DNA from: Vibrio gallicus
Lineage (GTDB): Bacteria > Pseudomonadota > Gammaproteobacteria > Enterobacterales > Vibrionaceae
Length of the DNA: 64,000 bases
NCBI RefSeq assembly: GCF_024346875.1
Contig: NZ_AP024872.1
Span: forward strand, 868,001 to 932,000
Reading direction: 5' to 3'
Positions within the stretch are counted from its first letter, which is position 1; each line of letters opens with the position of its first letter. The notes beneath the pieces were generated by a model. The model was given only the letters and a program-made list of their open reading frames with translations. It was not told the origin of the DNA and ran no database searches. The translations under genes were made by a program, and so were the position numbers. Of the stretch, positions 54,854-64,000 are shown one piece after another.

Positions 54854-56355
54854 GCTGCTACCTCTTTGATTTTTTTGCCAACGGCACACGCCATTAATTT
54901 CTCTTGGTCTGCCTGTTTGGCATCAAATTCACCACTAATTCGACCTTCGTGCATCACAATAATTCGGTCGCTCATCCCCAGTACTTCTGGCATTTCTGAG
55001 GAGACTAAGATGATGCTCATTCCATCTGCTTTAAAGCGGTTAATTAATTGATAGATCTCTTTTTTAGCCCCAACATCTACACCACGAGTCGGTTCATCTA
55101 AAATAAGAACCTTTGGTTTAGTCATTAGGCCTTTAGCAATCGCAACCTTTTGCTGATTACCCCCAGAAAGATTGCCAATAATCTGCTCGCGTGTTGGGGT
55201 TTTAATATTGAATAGCTGGATAAAATCATCTACCGCCACTACCTCATCACTATGCTGGATACGCCCACCCTTAGTGAGTTTGTTTAGCGAACAAAGCGAC
55301 ATGTTTTCTTTGACTGACAATCCTAAGACCAAGCCATCACCCTTACGGTCTTCAGAGATATAAGCTATGCCATTGGCTAACCCATCTTGTGGAGTGGCAG
55401 GATTAATAGTTCGGTTATTTAGATTAATCACGCCTCGCTCACTTGGCAGAGCGCCATAGATAATCTTCATTAACTCCGTACGCCCAGCCCCCATCAAGCC
55501 TGAAACCCCTAAGATTTCACCGCGCTTGAGGTTAAAGCTCACATCGTGAATACCAGAGCCGGTTAGGCCTTTAACTTCAAGGCAAAGATCACCATGGCTC
55601 ACCGCAATACGGGGGTACTGTTCATCGAGTTTACGGCCAACCATCATCTCAATTAGCCCATCTTCATCGGTAGATGAAACCTGACACTCACCGATAAACT
55701 TGCCGTCTCTAAGTACGGTGATGTCATCGCAGATCTCGAAGATTTCTTTGAGACGGTGGGAGATATAAACGATACCGCAGCCCTGCTCTCTTAACTCTCG
55801 AATAACAGCAAATAGAGACTCGGTTTCCGTATCGGTTAGAGCATCTGTCGGTTCATCCATGATGATAACCTTTGACTCAAACGATAACGCTTTCGCAATT
55901 TCAACCATCTGCTGCTCACCTAAACTCAGCTCACCAAGCAGGGTCTTAGCACTGTGTTTTACATTAAGTCGAGCTAATAACTTATCTGCTTCTTGATAGG
56001 TTTTATCCCACTGGATGCGACCTAACTTTGAGGTAAATTCACGGCCTAGAAAGATATTTTCCGCAATAGTTAGCTCTGGAATAAGGTTAAGTTCTTGGTG
56101 AATAATGCTAATACCCGCCTCTTGAGAATCCTTGGGACCTTTAAAGGCTGCAGATTTATCTTGATAGCGAATGGTGCCGGCATCTTTAGAATAGATCCCC
56201 GTTAACACCTTCATTAGAGTCGATTTTCCTGCGCCGTTCTCACCCATTAGAGCCATCACTCGGCCTGGGTACACATTCAAACCCGCTTTATCTAGCGCCT
56301 TAACCCCAGGAAAGGCTTTGTCTATCTGGGATAGCTGTAAAATGGCTTGTTTCAT
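54850..56355 (-). CDS. rbsA: Ribose ABC transporter, double-domain ATPase
   Basis: A 501-residue cytosolic ATPase with two ABC domains. Domain 1 has Walker A GENGAGKS, signature [15 protein letters not shown] and DEPTDALT; domain 2 has a degenerate Walker A (GLMGAGRT) and a good signature [15 protein letters not shown] with [10 protein letters not shown], as usual in RbsA. It energises ribose import by RbsC. Confidence 0.95.
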   Translation of the reverse strand: MKQAILQLSQIDKAFPGVKALDKAGLNVYPGRVMALMGENGAGKSTLMKVLTGIYSKDAGTIRYQDKSAAFKGPKDSQEAGISIIHQELNLIPELTIAENIFLGREFTSKLGRIQWDKTYQEADKLLARLNVKHSAKTLLGELSLGEQQMVEIAKALSFESKVIIMDEPTDALTDTETESLFAVIRELREQGCGIVYISHRLKEIFEICDDITVLRDGKFIGECQVSSTDEDGLIEMMVGRKLDEQYPRIAVSHGDLCLEVKGLTGSGIHDVSFNLKRGEILGVSGLMGAGRTELMKIIYGALPSERGVINLNNRTINPATPQDGLANGIAYISEDRKGDGLVLGLSVKENMSLCSLNKLTKGGRIQHSDEVVAVDDFIQLFNIKTPTREQIIGNLSGGNQQKVAIAKGLMTKPKVLILDEPTRGVDVGAKKEIYQLINRFKADGMSIILVSSEMPEVLGMSDRIIVMHEGRISGEFDAKQADQEKLMACAVGKKIKEVAA

Positions 56356-56379
56356 ACCACTTCCTCAAACTCAATTAGA

Positions 56380-56799
56380 TTAAAAGACAACACCCGCTTG
56401 GAAAATCACATTTGCGTATGGGGTACACTCACCAGTTCGAACCACAGCGCGACTATTGTGCGTTTGTTGTTTAAACTCCTCGTGAGATACATAATTGATT
56501 GAGATAGCCTTGCCAGTGCGTGCCTGTTCAGTCTGTAATTCATCCATCAATGCCGCATGCAATTTGGCACTTACCGTTTTGAACTCTTCAGCTATCACAA
56601 CGCCTTCAACTTGGGACTCAGTGAGTATCACCTTGACGGTCTCGATAAAAGAAGGGACACCATGGCTTAACGCTAGATCAATTCGTTGTACGTGGTCAGG
56701 GATGGGTAAGCCAGCATCACAGATGGTGATCTCATCGGTATGGCCTAGGGTTGCAACTAAGTAAGATATTTCCGAGTTAATTAGGGTACTTTTTTTCAT
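56380..56799 (-). CDS. rbsD: D-ribose pyranase
   Basis: A 139-residue cytosolic mutarotase that converts beta-pyranose to beta-furanose ribose for ribokinase. The catalytic His lies in LGHTDEITICDAGLPIP (about residue 20), and the last residues YANVIFQAGVVF are typical. The ATG at 56799 gives the exact E. coli length; it is the first gene of the operon, with the RbsR operator just upstream. Confidence 0.95.
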   Translation of the reverse strand: MKKSTLINSEISYLVATLGHTDEITICDAGLPIPDHVQRIDLALSHGVPSFIETVKVILTESQVEGVVIAEEFKTVSAKLHAALMDELQTEQARTGKAISINYVSHEEFKQQTHNSRAVVRTGECTPYANVIFQAGVVF

Positions 56800-56852
56800 A
56801 ATCAGAGCCTTGTTTTGCGCTTTTATGTAACACATTTTATAATGTAGAGCGC

Positions 56853-56876
56853 ATTCATCGAAACGTTTCGATGAAT
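56853..56876. promoter_or_regulatory. RbsR operator
   Basis: A perfect 24-bp palindrome centred on CGAAACGTTTCG, the LacI-family/RbsR core with the central CG. It lies 54 bases upstream of the rbsD ATG, at the promoter (TATAAA-like -10 between). Ribose binding to RbsR should release it. Confidence 0.88.
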
Positions 56877-56972
56877 AATAACTAGCAGAAATAAAATGAC
56901 GACTAGCAAAACTGTTTTATGGGATCAGACTCAAAAAATTCACACTATATTCACGCTAACTATAAGACTAGA

Positions 56973-57632
56973 TCATCCCTTCACTTCTACCTTCAAACAG
57001 GTTCTAGATAAAGGACAGTCACCACACAGAGGTTTTTTTCGACAAAAGGTCTGGCCATGCTCAACCATAAGCCCATGATAGTATGCATAGGTGGTCGTAT
57101 CTGCAGGAATAGCTTGTTGCATCAGAGCGCGCAGTTCCTCGTAGGATTTAGGTACAGGCATACCATAGCGAGAAAAAATCCTGCGCGCGTAGGCATCTAT
57201 TACAAACGAAGGCTTGCCGATGGCATAGGTTAAAATCACATCTGCAGTCTCCCCTCCCACGCCTTTGATTGCGAGTAATTGCTTACGAAGTACATCAAAG
57301 TGCTGCTCTCTTACGAGTTGAATATCAAAGTGGTAATTGGCATACCACTGGGTTAATGCCTTTATCTTGAGAGCCTTTTGATTGTAATAACCGCTTGGTC
57401 TTATCTTTTGCGCGAGATCCGTCACATCCATTTGCAAAATAGTATCGGCTTTTAAGTCGGGCTTTAAATTATCTAGGGCTTTTTGGGCGTTATTCCAGTT
57501 GGTATTTTGCACCAGTATCGAGCCTAACATAATCTCGAAAGGGTCCTGACTTGGCCACCATACAAGATAGCCGTAATGGGATTCTAACTGCTCAAATACA
57601 GCAATAATGGTATGGCTTGTATTTCGTTGCAT
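56973..57632 (-). CDS. Endonuclease III-related HhH-GPD DNA glycosylase
   Basis: A 219-residue base-excision repair protein. The helix-hairpin-helix is LLAIKGVGGETADVILTYAIGKPSFVIDAYARRI; the catalytic Asp is kept (VIDAY), but the Lys of Nth (GVGRKTA) is replaced by Glu (GGETA). A C-terminal iron-sulfur loop is intact (CRKKPLCGDCPLSRTC). The pattern fits the group called endonuclease III-related or MagIII-like monofunctional glycosylases, without lyase activity. The start at 57632 is favoured by homologue length; the longer frame begins at 57650. Substrate base unknown. Confidence 0.85.
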   Translation of the reverse strand: MQRNTSHTIIAVFEQLESHYGYLVWWPSQDPFEIMLGSILVQNTNWNNAQKALDNLKPDLKADTILQMDVTDLAQKIRPSGYYNQKALKIKALTQWYANYHFDIQLVREQHFDVLRKQLLAIKGVGGETADVILTYAIGKPSFVIDAYARRIFSRYGMPVPKSYEELRALMQQAIPADTTTYAYYHGLMVEHGQTFCRKKPLCGDCPLSRTCLKVEVKG

Positions 57633-57743
57633 AATTACCTTATATAACATGACTAGGTATGTTTTTTTATCCTCAAGTATAACGCTAGTAGCCTAGGTTA
57701 AATATCAAGAAAAAACACATGCCAAACGGGTTAACTGGCAAAG

Positions 57744-57778
57744 AAAAAGGCTAGATACTTTATGTATCTAGCCTTTTT
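57744..57778 (-). terminator. Bidirectional terminator of the DUF1330 gene
   Basis: AAAAAGGCTAGATAC (57744-57758) pairs with GTATCTAGCCTTTTT (57764-57778) over a 5-base loop. Runs of A and T at the feet allow both directions; it is 33 bases past the stop of the leftward gene. Confidence 0.88.
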
Positions 57779-57810
57779 CCGGACCTAAAACGAGTGAGAT
57801 TTGTTTAGGG

Positions 57811-58104
57811 TTATTCCAAGCCTTCAATCAGCACATGATGGCTAATCGAGCCTTCGGTTCTTGCCTTTAGATGCGGTGCATATTCTGGATCATTCATAAA
57901 GGCTAACGCAGCCTCCTTGGATGGCCACCACAGTATAACTCGTGCAATCGGGTCTTCACCCTCACCTTCTAGACGCATGTGGTTGGTCGTACGAGCAATA
58001 TACTTACCACCATGCTTGGCAACGATAGCACCTGATGCCGCTGCATATTCTGCACCCCATGAATCTGAGGTTGGGGATACCTCTAATACTGAATAAAATG
58101 CCAT
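57811..58104 (-). CDS. DUF1330 dimeric alpha/beta-barrel protein
   Basis: A 97-residue cytosolic protein with the DUF1330 pattern: an opening YSVLEVSPT strand, GAIVAKHGGKYIART and ILWWPSKEAALAFMNDPEYAPHLKART. Members form small ferredoxin-like barrels; function unknown. The ATG at 58104 is preceded by GGAAGG, and the 45 bases before it lack homologue support, so the shorter start is used. Confidence 0.8.
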   Translation of the reverse strand: MAFYSVLEVSPTSDSWGAEYAAASGAIVAKHGGKYIARTTNHMRLEGEGEDPIARVILWWPSKEAALAFMNDPEYAPHLKARTEGSISHHVLIEGLE

Positions 58105-58207
58105 CTTCCAATCCTTCCTTTCAATGATTTCTGAAACTTCAAATAGCATAGCACCGCTTTTATAGTTAGATAACCCTTACATATCGCGATTCAGTTTCAA
58201 CAAAAGC

Positions 58208-58239
58208 AAAAAAATCCCTCGGAGCAATGCTACGAGGGA
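58208..58239 (-). terminator. Terminator of the mmuM-BCCT operon
   Basis: TCCCTCG (58215-58221) pairs with CGAGGGA (58233-58239), and the minus strand goes into a run of seven T. It is 20 bases after the BCCT stop. Confidence 0.82.
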
Positions 58240-58258
58240 CTTAGTTTTATATATAGGA

Positions 58259-59800
58259 TTAAGCGGTAAGTTCTGTTGTTGAAGCTACCAATGTTTGGTC
58301 TTCATCACTTTCAACTATGGGTGTGCCCCTTAGTTGCATCATTAACTGCTTAACCAAAATCCCGTAGATAAACATCATAGGTAGGCCTGCAACCACACAT
58401 AGGGATTTAATGGTGTTGATACCTCCCCCGCATAAGAACACGCTAAAGCTTATCAAGGCAATAGCACCTGCCCATAAGAGTTTCACCTTGTTATCTGGGT
58501 CGCCGCTAAGTGCAAGTTGATTCGTTGTCAGCATTGATGTAGCAACACTTGCACTAGACATGGTGGTCAACATCAAGAAGAACTGGATGATGAGAAATAG
58601 TGCCAGAGTAAAATCTTTAGCCGGTAAAGTTTTAATTAACGACACCACCGCAAAGGTCAGCCCACCATCATTCATCCAATCCTGAACGGGGAAGCCACCC
58701 AGCATTTGAGCCCAAACCGCATAACCACCAAAGATTGAGATAAAGAATGCACAGCCAAGTGAGCCCATTGAAATAGTACACAAGATAACCTGACGGATCG
58801 TACGACCACGGGAGATTCGAGTAATGAATAAACCCATCATGATTAGATATGCGTAATACCAGAACCAATAGTATTCAGTCCATGCCTGTGGGAAGCCACT
58901 TTGCTGAACTGGGTCTGTCCACAATGACATACGGAAATAGCTATCAAGCATTACGCCAATAGAATCTGTAAAGTTATTCAATATGAAATGTGCATTAGAT
59001 GAAAATAGAACAAATAAAGCGAACGCTATAGCTGCTATCACGGTATAGTCGGAAACCTTGCTGATACCCTTGTTAAAGCCCACCAGCATGACCGCAAGTA
59101 ACACCACAACGAATAGTAAGATGATCCCGCCCTGCAACAACAGGCTATTTTGAATACCAAACAGCTCAGAGACCCCTGTACTTAACAGGGTAACTGTTAG
59201 CGCTAAGGAGCTAGCAAACGCGGCTAGAGTTCCAAAAATAGCAAGTAAATCAATACATCTCGCGACGATTGGATTTTTACCTACTACTGGCTCACACAGC
59301 GTGGAAAGTTTAAGTGTGCGCTTCTTTTGCACATAAAATGCATAAGCGAATGGTAGTGCAGGGAAACAGTAAATTGCCCATCCGGTCACACCCCAATGGA
59401 AGATTGAGTAGGTCACCGCCCATGCGGCGGCTGCATAGCTGTTCGGATCTGCAAACAGTGGTGGCGACTGCAGATAGTACATCGGCTCACCAATTCCCCA
59501 ATAGATAAGAGACGCACCGACACCTGCGGTAAAGATCATACCGCCATATGAAAAGTTTGAGTATTCAGGTTTACCTTCTCCAAGCTTAATAGAGCCGTAT
59601 TTTGAAAAAGCCAACCAGAATAAAAATCCAACTAGAGCAAGGCTACACAGCTGAACCAACCAACCAAACCAACGAGTAACAAAGGTCATAGCACCGTTTG
59701 CTACCGCTTGAGACTCAACTGGATACACAGAGGAAACAACAAGCAATAACAGCACTAAAACAATAGCTGGAATCGCCAGTCCAAAATTAAGATTCTTCAA
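58259..59800 (-). CDS. BCCT-family transporter (betaine/carnitine/choline or sulfonium)
   Basis: A 513-residue inner-membrane sodium- or proton-coupled transporter with 12 helices. The BCCT core is recognisable as SNFSYGGMIFTAGVGASLIYWGIGEP, SIFHWGVTGWAIY and the helix-8 block YYWFWYYAYLIMMGLFITRISRGRTIRQVI. Family ligands are quaternary amines and sulfonium compounds. It starts at a TTG (59800) inside the end of mmuM, with GGAG eight bases before it, so translation is coupled. Pairing with a homocysteine methyltransferase suggests a methyl-donor ligand such as S-methylmethionine or DMSP; this is inference. Confidence 0.88.
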   Translation of the reverse strand: MKNLNFGLAIPAIVLVLLLLVVSSVYPVESQAVANGAMTFVTRWFGWLVQLCSLALVGFLFWLAFSKYGSIKLGEGKPEYSNFSYGGMIFTAGVGASLIYWGIGEPMYYLQSPPLFADPNSYAAAAWAVTYSIFHWGVTGWAIYCFPALPFAYAFYVQKKRTLKLSTLCEPVVGKNPIVARCIDLLAIFGTLAAFASSLALTVTLLSTGVSELFGIQNSLLLQGGIILLFVVVLLAVMLVGFNKGISKVSDYTVIAAIAFALFVLFSSNAHFILNNFTDSIGVMLDSYFRMSLWTDPVQQSGFPQAWTEYYWFWYYAYLIMMGLFITRISRGRTIRQVILCTISMGSLGCAFFISIFGGYAVWAQMLGGFPVQDWMNDGGLTFAVVSLIKTLPAKDFTLALFLIIQFFLMLTTMSSASVATSMLTTNQLALSGDPDNKVKLLWAGAIALISFSVFLCGGGINTIKSLCVVAGLPMMFIYGILVKQLMMQLRGTPIVESDEDQTLVASTTELTA

Positions 59801-60692
59801 GGCTATCTCTCCAATTTGCTAATGCCTGTATATGAGAAGGCTCAATCCCACAGCATCCACCAATAATACTTGCACCTAAGTTGTACCAAACTTTGGCAAA
59901 TTCTAGGTACTCCTCGGGTGAGAAATTGCGCATTTGTTGAAGCGTCCCATTTGCTTGATGATCCGATTTAATCGGTGTAAAACTGTTTGCAAAAACCCCA
60001 ATTGTCAATTTGGTACCCGTCAGCTCTAGAGCTTGATTAACATCTTTTATCGCCTGCTCTATTACCTCAGGTACGGAGCAGTTAAAGAAAATACCTGCAG
60101 CAACATTGTGTTTAATTAACACCTTAACCGCATCTGTCACCAATTCACCAGAGCGCAAACGAGCACTGTGTTCGTTGTCATCAATGAGACTAAATGAGAA
60201 GTAACAAGGTTTATCAGTATTAGAAAGAACCTTAGCGATGACCTCGGCTTCTGCGATACTCGATACCGTTTCAGCAAACCAGATATCCACATAATCGTTC
60301 TGGGCTTGAAATAGAGTTAAACTAATTTCAAATGCCTGCTGAGCTTTAAATAAGTCGGGGCGATAAGACCCAAATACCGGCGGAATAGACCCTGCAACTA
60401 ACACATCTTTTTGCGACTGAGCAACGACATCACGTGCTATCTTAGCCGCACTTTTAGCTAATTCAGCACCCTGCTCTGCATAAAGCGCTTCCCCTAGGTG
60501 AAACGGGACACACGCATAACTGTTTACTGTGATGATCTCAGCGCCTGCATCAATAAAGCCTGTGTGCGCTTGTGCAACATGCTTAGGTGACTCAATCAGT
60601 GCTTGTGCACTCCATAGTGGTTGAGAAAAAGGAGCTCCGATTCTTTTAAGCTCTCTCCCCATTCCACCATCTAATATTGTTAATCTTGGCAC
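59787..60692 (-). CDS. mmuM: Homocysteine S-methyltransferase, MmuM type
   Basis: A 301-residue cytosolic zinc enzyme that makes methionine from homocysteine and a methyl donor (S-methylmethionine in E. coli). The N-terminal LDGGMGRELKRIG strand, the zinc ligands Cys in FFNCSVPE and the pair in GGCCG are all present. It starts with GTG at 60692. A MetJ-like box lies only four bases before the start, so expression should be repressed when methionine is abundant. A transporter gene overlaps its end by 14 bases. Confidence 0.88.
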   Translation of the reverse strand: MPRLTILDGGMGRELKRIGAPFSQPLWSAQALIESPKHVAQAHTGFIDAGAEIITVNSYACVPFHLGEALYAEQGAELAKSAAKIARDVVAQSQKDVLVAGSIPPVFGSYRPDLFKAQQAFEISLTLFQAQNDYVDIWFAETVSSIAEAEVIAKVLSNTDKPCYFSFSLIDDNEHSARLRSGELVTDAVKVLIKHNVAAGIFFNCSVPEVIEQAIKDVNQALELTGTKLTIGVFANSFTPIKSDHQANGTLQQMRNFSPEEYLEFAKVWYNLGASIIGGCCGIEPSHIQALANWRDSLEES

Positions 60693-60695
60693 TTT

Positions 60696-60711
60696 AGACG
60701 TCTATACTTCT
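60696..60711 (-). promoter_or_regulatory. MetJ box (methionine repressor operator)
   Basis: AGACGTCT (60696-60703) is the perfect eight-base met box; the next eight, ATACTTCT, match it at six positions, giving the tandem arrangement that MetJ dimers bind. The close distance to the GTG means either a short leader or a later start. Confidence 0.72.
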
Positions 60712-60915
60712 AACTGGATTTGGTGCTATTCAACCATACTGAGACATAAATCACAGTGAAAATTACTCACCATCAACATGAGCAAAATTCATGATGAGAT
60801 TATTGAGTATTAGTTATTCAATTACGCTAAGTGTGCAGTTTCATAAAATGATAAGTGAGCAAACTAACTTAAGGGTGCGTATGATTATTAGAGAAATAAT
60901 CTTAAAAGGCACGTC

Positions 60916-61557
60916 ATGGCTAGCGACGAAAGTAAAGTACCAACCCATAGGATTTCACGACTCGGTAAGATCGTATCCTTAACAACAAGAGTTGGAGGCG
61001 CTATGGTAACCGAAGGAGCCAAGCAATTAGCTCAAGGTAAACGCCCCAATACAAAAGACTTGCTACTAACACCTGCCAACATTAAGCGAATAGCAGATCA
61101 ACTTGCACATCTTCGCGGCGCCGCTATGAAAGTAGGACAGCTGTTATCCATGGATACAGGCGATCTTATCAATCCAGAGCTCGCATACATTCTGGCGCGA
61201 CTGCGCTCTGATGCAGTCCCCATGCCCGCTAAACAACTGTCTGAGGTTCTTACTGAACAACTAGGCTCCAACTGGAAAGAAAATTTTATAACATTCAAAT
61301 TTAAACAAATTGCAAGCGCCTCAATCGGTCAGGTACATCAAGCCCATGCTGACGACGGAACCCCATTGGCGGTCAAGGTTCAATACCCTGGCATTAGTGA
61401 GAGCATTGATAGCGATGTGGACAATGTTACTGCTCTATTAAGCATCATAGGGCTGATCCCAAAAGGTGTTGATTACAAAGGATTGCTAGATGAGGCAAAG
61501 ACACAACTTCGTGCTGCAGTTCCCATTGTATTGGTATTCAATCCCAGCACTACTTAA
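60916..61557 (+). pseudogene. Truncated ABC1/UbiB-type kinase gene
   Basis: The first 195 or so residues match the ABC1/AarF atypical kinase family: HLRGAAMKVGQLLSMD (KxGQ motif, helix AxxD region), ASASIGQVHQA (A-rich loop) and LAVKVQYPGI with the conserved Lys. After LLDEAKTQLRA the frame leaves the family and ends at 61557, where the rest (more than half of a usual 430-440-residue protein, including the catalytic loop) should be. The loss point coincides with the beginning of a truncated quinone reductase, so a deletion joined the two. The product would be an inactive fragment. Confidence 0.8.
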
Positions 61558-62269
61558 GAAATGGATAGACGATGTATTTAGCTACAACTTTGCTTATGGT
61601 TCAAAAGGGGACAAACTTAAAGGCAAAGACTTCCTATTGTCATTTACCATCGGCGGCCCAAATGAATCTTATGATCCACTAGGATACAACCACTTTACTA
61701 TTGAGCAATTACTTACACCGCTACAACAAACGGCATACCTTGCTGGGATGAACTACCAAAAACCACTATATAGCCACGGAATGGTGTTTATTCCCGGTGT
61801 ATATAACACTCAACAAGGGGTTGAAGAAAAAGCGGCATTGCACGGTGAGCAGCTTTGTGTTCGCCTTAATGAGCTTTTAGAGTCAACAGAAAACAAGGTT
61901 AAAAAGCTCGCCACAGAGTGGTTTGCAAAATTTGATCTCTTGCCAGAAAGCAGTGAATACTTCCTGCGATCTTTGTCTAAGGATATTCTCTGGCAATCAC
62001 CTGAAGGAAACTTTAGTGGTCATGCTGGGTTCAATGATTGGTACTCAACCATACGCAAGATGTTTAAGCCCAACTGCCAGCATATTATTGAAGACATAAA
62101 AGTCGATGAAACCGACTCAGGCATCTCAGCACAGCTACGTATACGATTATTGGCGCAAACCCTTCAGGGTGAATCTATTAATATGCTTGTCAATGAACAA
62201 TGGGCTCTTACAGATAGCAACGGCAAGCTAGAAATCTGTAGCTATATCGTTGAACCCGTTCAGGATTAG
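61490..62269 (+). pseudogene. 5'-truncated flavodoxin-fold NAD(P)H quinone reductase with SnoaL-like domain
   Basis: From about 61511 the frame reads VLQFPLYWYSIPALLKKWID, the middle strand and active-site region of the NQO1/KefF/MdaB family, followed by FTIGGPNESYDPLGYN and further family blocks to about residue 140; a SnoaL/NTF2-like domain (FLRSLSKDILWQSPEG, SGHAGFNDWYSTIRKMF) then completes the 259 residues. The flavin-phosphate loop and first strand (about 50-60 residues) are missing. Only accidental codons of the ABC1 gene precede it, in another frame. It cannot bind FMN normally, so it is probably non-functional. Confidence 0.78.
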
Positions 62270-62278
62270 AGGCTAGCC

Positions 62279-63175
62279 TCACACGTAGTGGTCGACTAAC
62301 AGGAACACAAATAACAACATTAAATGGTAGATGGAGAATTTAAAGGTCTCCATCGCCTGTTTTTCATCACTACGGTATTTTAACTTCCAAGCATGATAGA
62401 TAAACCCTGCACTTAACGACGTTGACCCTACCATATAGATATAACCACTCATGCCGACTAAAATCGGCATTGCACACACCAACGCGAGCAAGATGGTATA
62501 CAACAAAATACTAGTTTTGGTGTACGCCACACCGTGCGTTACTGGCAACATAGGTATATCTGCCTTAGCGTAATCTTCCCGTCGATGAATCGCCAACGCC
62601 CAAAAATGGGGTGGGGTCCATACAAAGATAATCATCACTAATAGCCATGCATGAGCATGAAGCTCCCCGGTTACCGCTGTCCAACCTAACAACGGTGGCA
62701 TAGCTCCTGCAATCCCGGCAATGACAATGTTTTGTGGCGTGGCACGTTTTAGATAAAGGGTGTATACAACGGCATATCCCAGTAAGCTGGCAAAAGTTAA
62801 TATGGCGGTCAACGGGTTGACTCCTAGCCATAAAATAACAAACCCCAATACACCTATCGAGGTAGCAAACCCAAAAACTCTTATAGATGAAAGATCACCA
62901 GATGGCAATGGCCTCTTGTAGGTGCGAGCCATTATGGCGTCAATTCGCTGATCAATTAAATGGTTAAAGGCTGCGGCTGAACCGGCCATCAACCCTATCC
63001 CCACCAATCCCAAACTAGCAGCTAGTAACGGCAGCCCAGCAGGCATAGCAAGACACATCCCCACAACCGCCGTTAATAACATCAATGCAACAACTTTTGG
63101 TTTGGTCAACTCATAATAACTGCGCCAATAACTGCGTATTTTTAGAGTATCTGCTTGAGGGGTATATTGAGTCAT
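62279..63175 (-). CDS. ctaB: Protoheme IX farnesyltransferase (heme O synthase)
   Basis: A 298-residue inner-membrane prenyltransferase with nine helices that farnesylates heme B to heme O. Conserved prenyltransferase blocks are [15 protein letters not shown], the aspartate region [24 protein letters not shown] and [30 protein letters not shown]. The ATG at 63175 overlaps the ctaA stop by four bases, so the pair is coupled. Heme O goes to CtaA for aa3-type oxidase. Confidence 0.94.
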   Translation of the reverse strand: MTQYTPQADTLKIRSYWRSYYELTKPKVVALMLLTAVVGMCLAMPAGLPLLAASLGLVGIGLMAGSAAAFNHLIDQRIDAIMARTYKRPLPSGDLSSIRVFGFATSIGVLGFVILWLGVNPLTAILTFASLLGYAVVYTLYLKRATPQNIVIAGIAGAMPPLLGWTAVTGELHAHAWLLVMIIFVWTPPHFWALAIHRREDYAKADIPMLPVTHGVAYTKTSILLYTILLALVCAMPILVGMSGYIYMVGSTSLSAGFIYHAWKLKYRSDEKQAMETFKFSIYHLMLLFVFLLVDHYV

Positions 63176-64000
63176 AACGACAGTTCCTTGTTCGTTGACA
63201 CAGAAGAAATGGGGGCGATAACAACGCGAGCCCATAATGCATGATTAGCCGCAACTAAGGTTACTAACAAAAGGGCTGCACCTAGGTTGTGCATCACCGC
63301 ATTTATCAAAGGTAAGTGAAATACAACATTGGCAATTCCTAGCCAAACCTGTATCAAAAGCCCAATAGCAATAACCTTGGCAAGGCGTTGTAGGATTGAC
63401 AATTTACTGCGAACTAGAAAAACGATCGCAATCAATAAGCTGAAACTGGTTATCATTGCACCAATCCGATGAGATATATGTATGGTCATTCGAGCGCCGT
63501 AATCAAGTACACCGAACTCATAGCTATCATGCTCAGGCTGTATGAATGTAAACGCGTTTTCAAAATCAAGATGCGAGACCCATTGTCCCTGACAGATTGG
63601 TAAACTGGTACACATTAATGCCGCATAATTTGAAGACGTCCACCCACCAAGCATGATCTGCACTAGCAATATCAAGGTTGCAACCGCAACGATACAGCGC
63701 AAGGTGGATAATGGCTTAGCCGGCAAATACATCATTAACTCTCGGCTAAATCTAAGTCGACAACACACCAAACTTAATATACAAAACAGCCCGAAACCGC
63801 CAAGTAAGTGCAGCATCACAATCACAGGCATCAACTTAAGGGTAACCGTCCACATTCCAAGAGCTGCCTGCATAACAATAAGCACACTCATAGCGACTGC
63901 GATACCACGCATATCTGGTTTATATCGCCAAACCAACAAAGATAATGCAAATACGATAGTGCCTAATGTCCCTGCAAAGTAGCGATGAACCATCTCCAGC
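63172..64000 (-). CDS. ctaA: Heme A synthase, COX15/CtaA family (partial, open at window edge)
   Basis: An inner-membrane oxygenase that turns heme O into heme A. The frame continues past the right edge (Leu-Glu precedes the Met at 63993), so the N-terminus is outside. Heme-ligating His are seen in [32 protein letters not shown] and [10 protein letters not shown], and the pair of Cys in [14 protein letters not shown] is typical of CtaA. Together with ctaB it implies an aa3 oxidase operon to the right. Confidence 0.93.
   Translation of the reverse strand, partial: LEMVHRYFAGTLGTIVFALSLLVWRYKPDMRGIAVAMSVLIVMQAALGMWTVTLKLMPVIVMLHLLGGFGLFCILSLVCCRLRFSRELMMYLPAKPLSTLRCIVAVATLILLVQIMLGGWTSSNYAALMCTSLPICQGQWVSHLDFENAFTFIQPEHDSYEFGVLDYGARMTIHISHRIGAMITSFSLLIAIVFLVRSKLSILQRLAKVIAIGLLIQVWLGIANVVFHLPLINAVMHNLGAALLLVTLVAANHALWARVVIAPISSVSTNKELSL

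Overview
The window reads as a piece of a Vibrio-type gammaproteobacterial chromosome, most likely the secondary chromosome. Supporting this by inference from known Vibrio gene content are the end of gcvP, an rbsDACBK-rbsR operon, an lldP-lldD-dld lactate cluster, a GbpA-like chitin LPMO, a second cbb3 oxidase operon and ctaA-ctaB. Base composition is moderately AT-rich. No tRNA, rRNA, CRISPR array or prophage was seen.

Layout. 1-5.1 kb: the 3' end of gcvP, then two lipoprotein polysaccharide lyases (a jelly-roll type and a PL6 alginate/chondroitinase-B type) separated by a REP-associated (Y1) transposase element. 5.1-10.7 kb: a secreted serine hydrolase with a divergent LysR gene, ldhA, a possible gene remnant, a lipoprotein behind a Zur-like palindrome, and a TrmH-family methyltransferase. 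10.8-16.0 kb: a NikA/Dpp-type ABC importer operon (small metal-binding-looking secreted protein, binding protein, two permeases, one fused double ATPase) behind an excellent Zur-like box. 16.2-20.8 kb: MBL hydrolase, GlxA-type AraC regulator, glycerate kinase, QorB-like reductase and a small unknown protein. 20.9-27.1 kb: CopG-like copper protein, a second near-identical transposase element, a small lipoprotein, a frameshifted EamA transporter, a LysR/NmrA pair and an RluA-family pseudouridine synthase. 27.2-33.0 kb: LPMO, outer-membrane barrel, fatty-acid desaturase, quinone oxidoreductase, a two-repeat secreted protein and a DUF4442 protein. 33.3-37.8 kb: a cbb3 oxidase operon (cytochrome c, ccoN, ccoO) ending in an unusual 718-residue pentaheme protein in which CcoP is fused to a three-heme dehydrogenase-type cytochrome. 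38-43.8 kb: a DUF4344 metallopeptidase, a LysR-flanked hisC/hisJ-like pair, ASCH and HD-domain proteins and a methyltransferase. 43.9-50.7 kb: D- and L-lactate oxidation with permease and LysR regulator. 50.8-56.9 kb: ribose operon with a perfect RbsR operator. 57-64 kb: HhH glycosylase, DUF1330 protein, a MetJ-boxed mmuM plus BCCT transporter pair, a deletion scar joining two truncated genes, and ctaB-ctaA for heme O/A.

Themes. The window is rich in carbon scavenging (algal polysaccharide, chitin, lactate, ribose), respiration (cbb3 and heme A supply) and metal/methyl-group acquisition. The most distinctive observations are the CcoP-triheme fusion, the Zur-boxed Nik/Opp importer, the MetJ-boxed methyltransferase-BCCT pair, the two REP-transposase copies and the several decayed genes.
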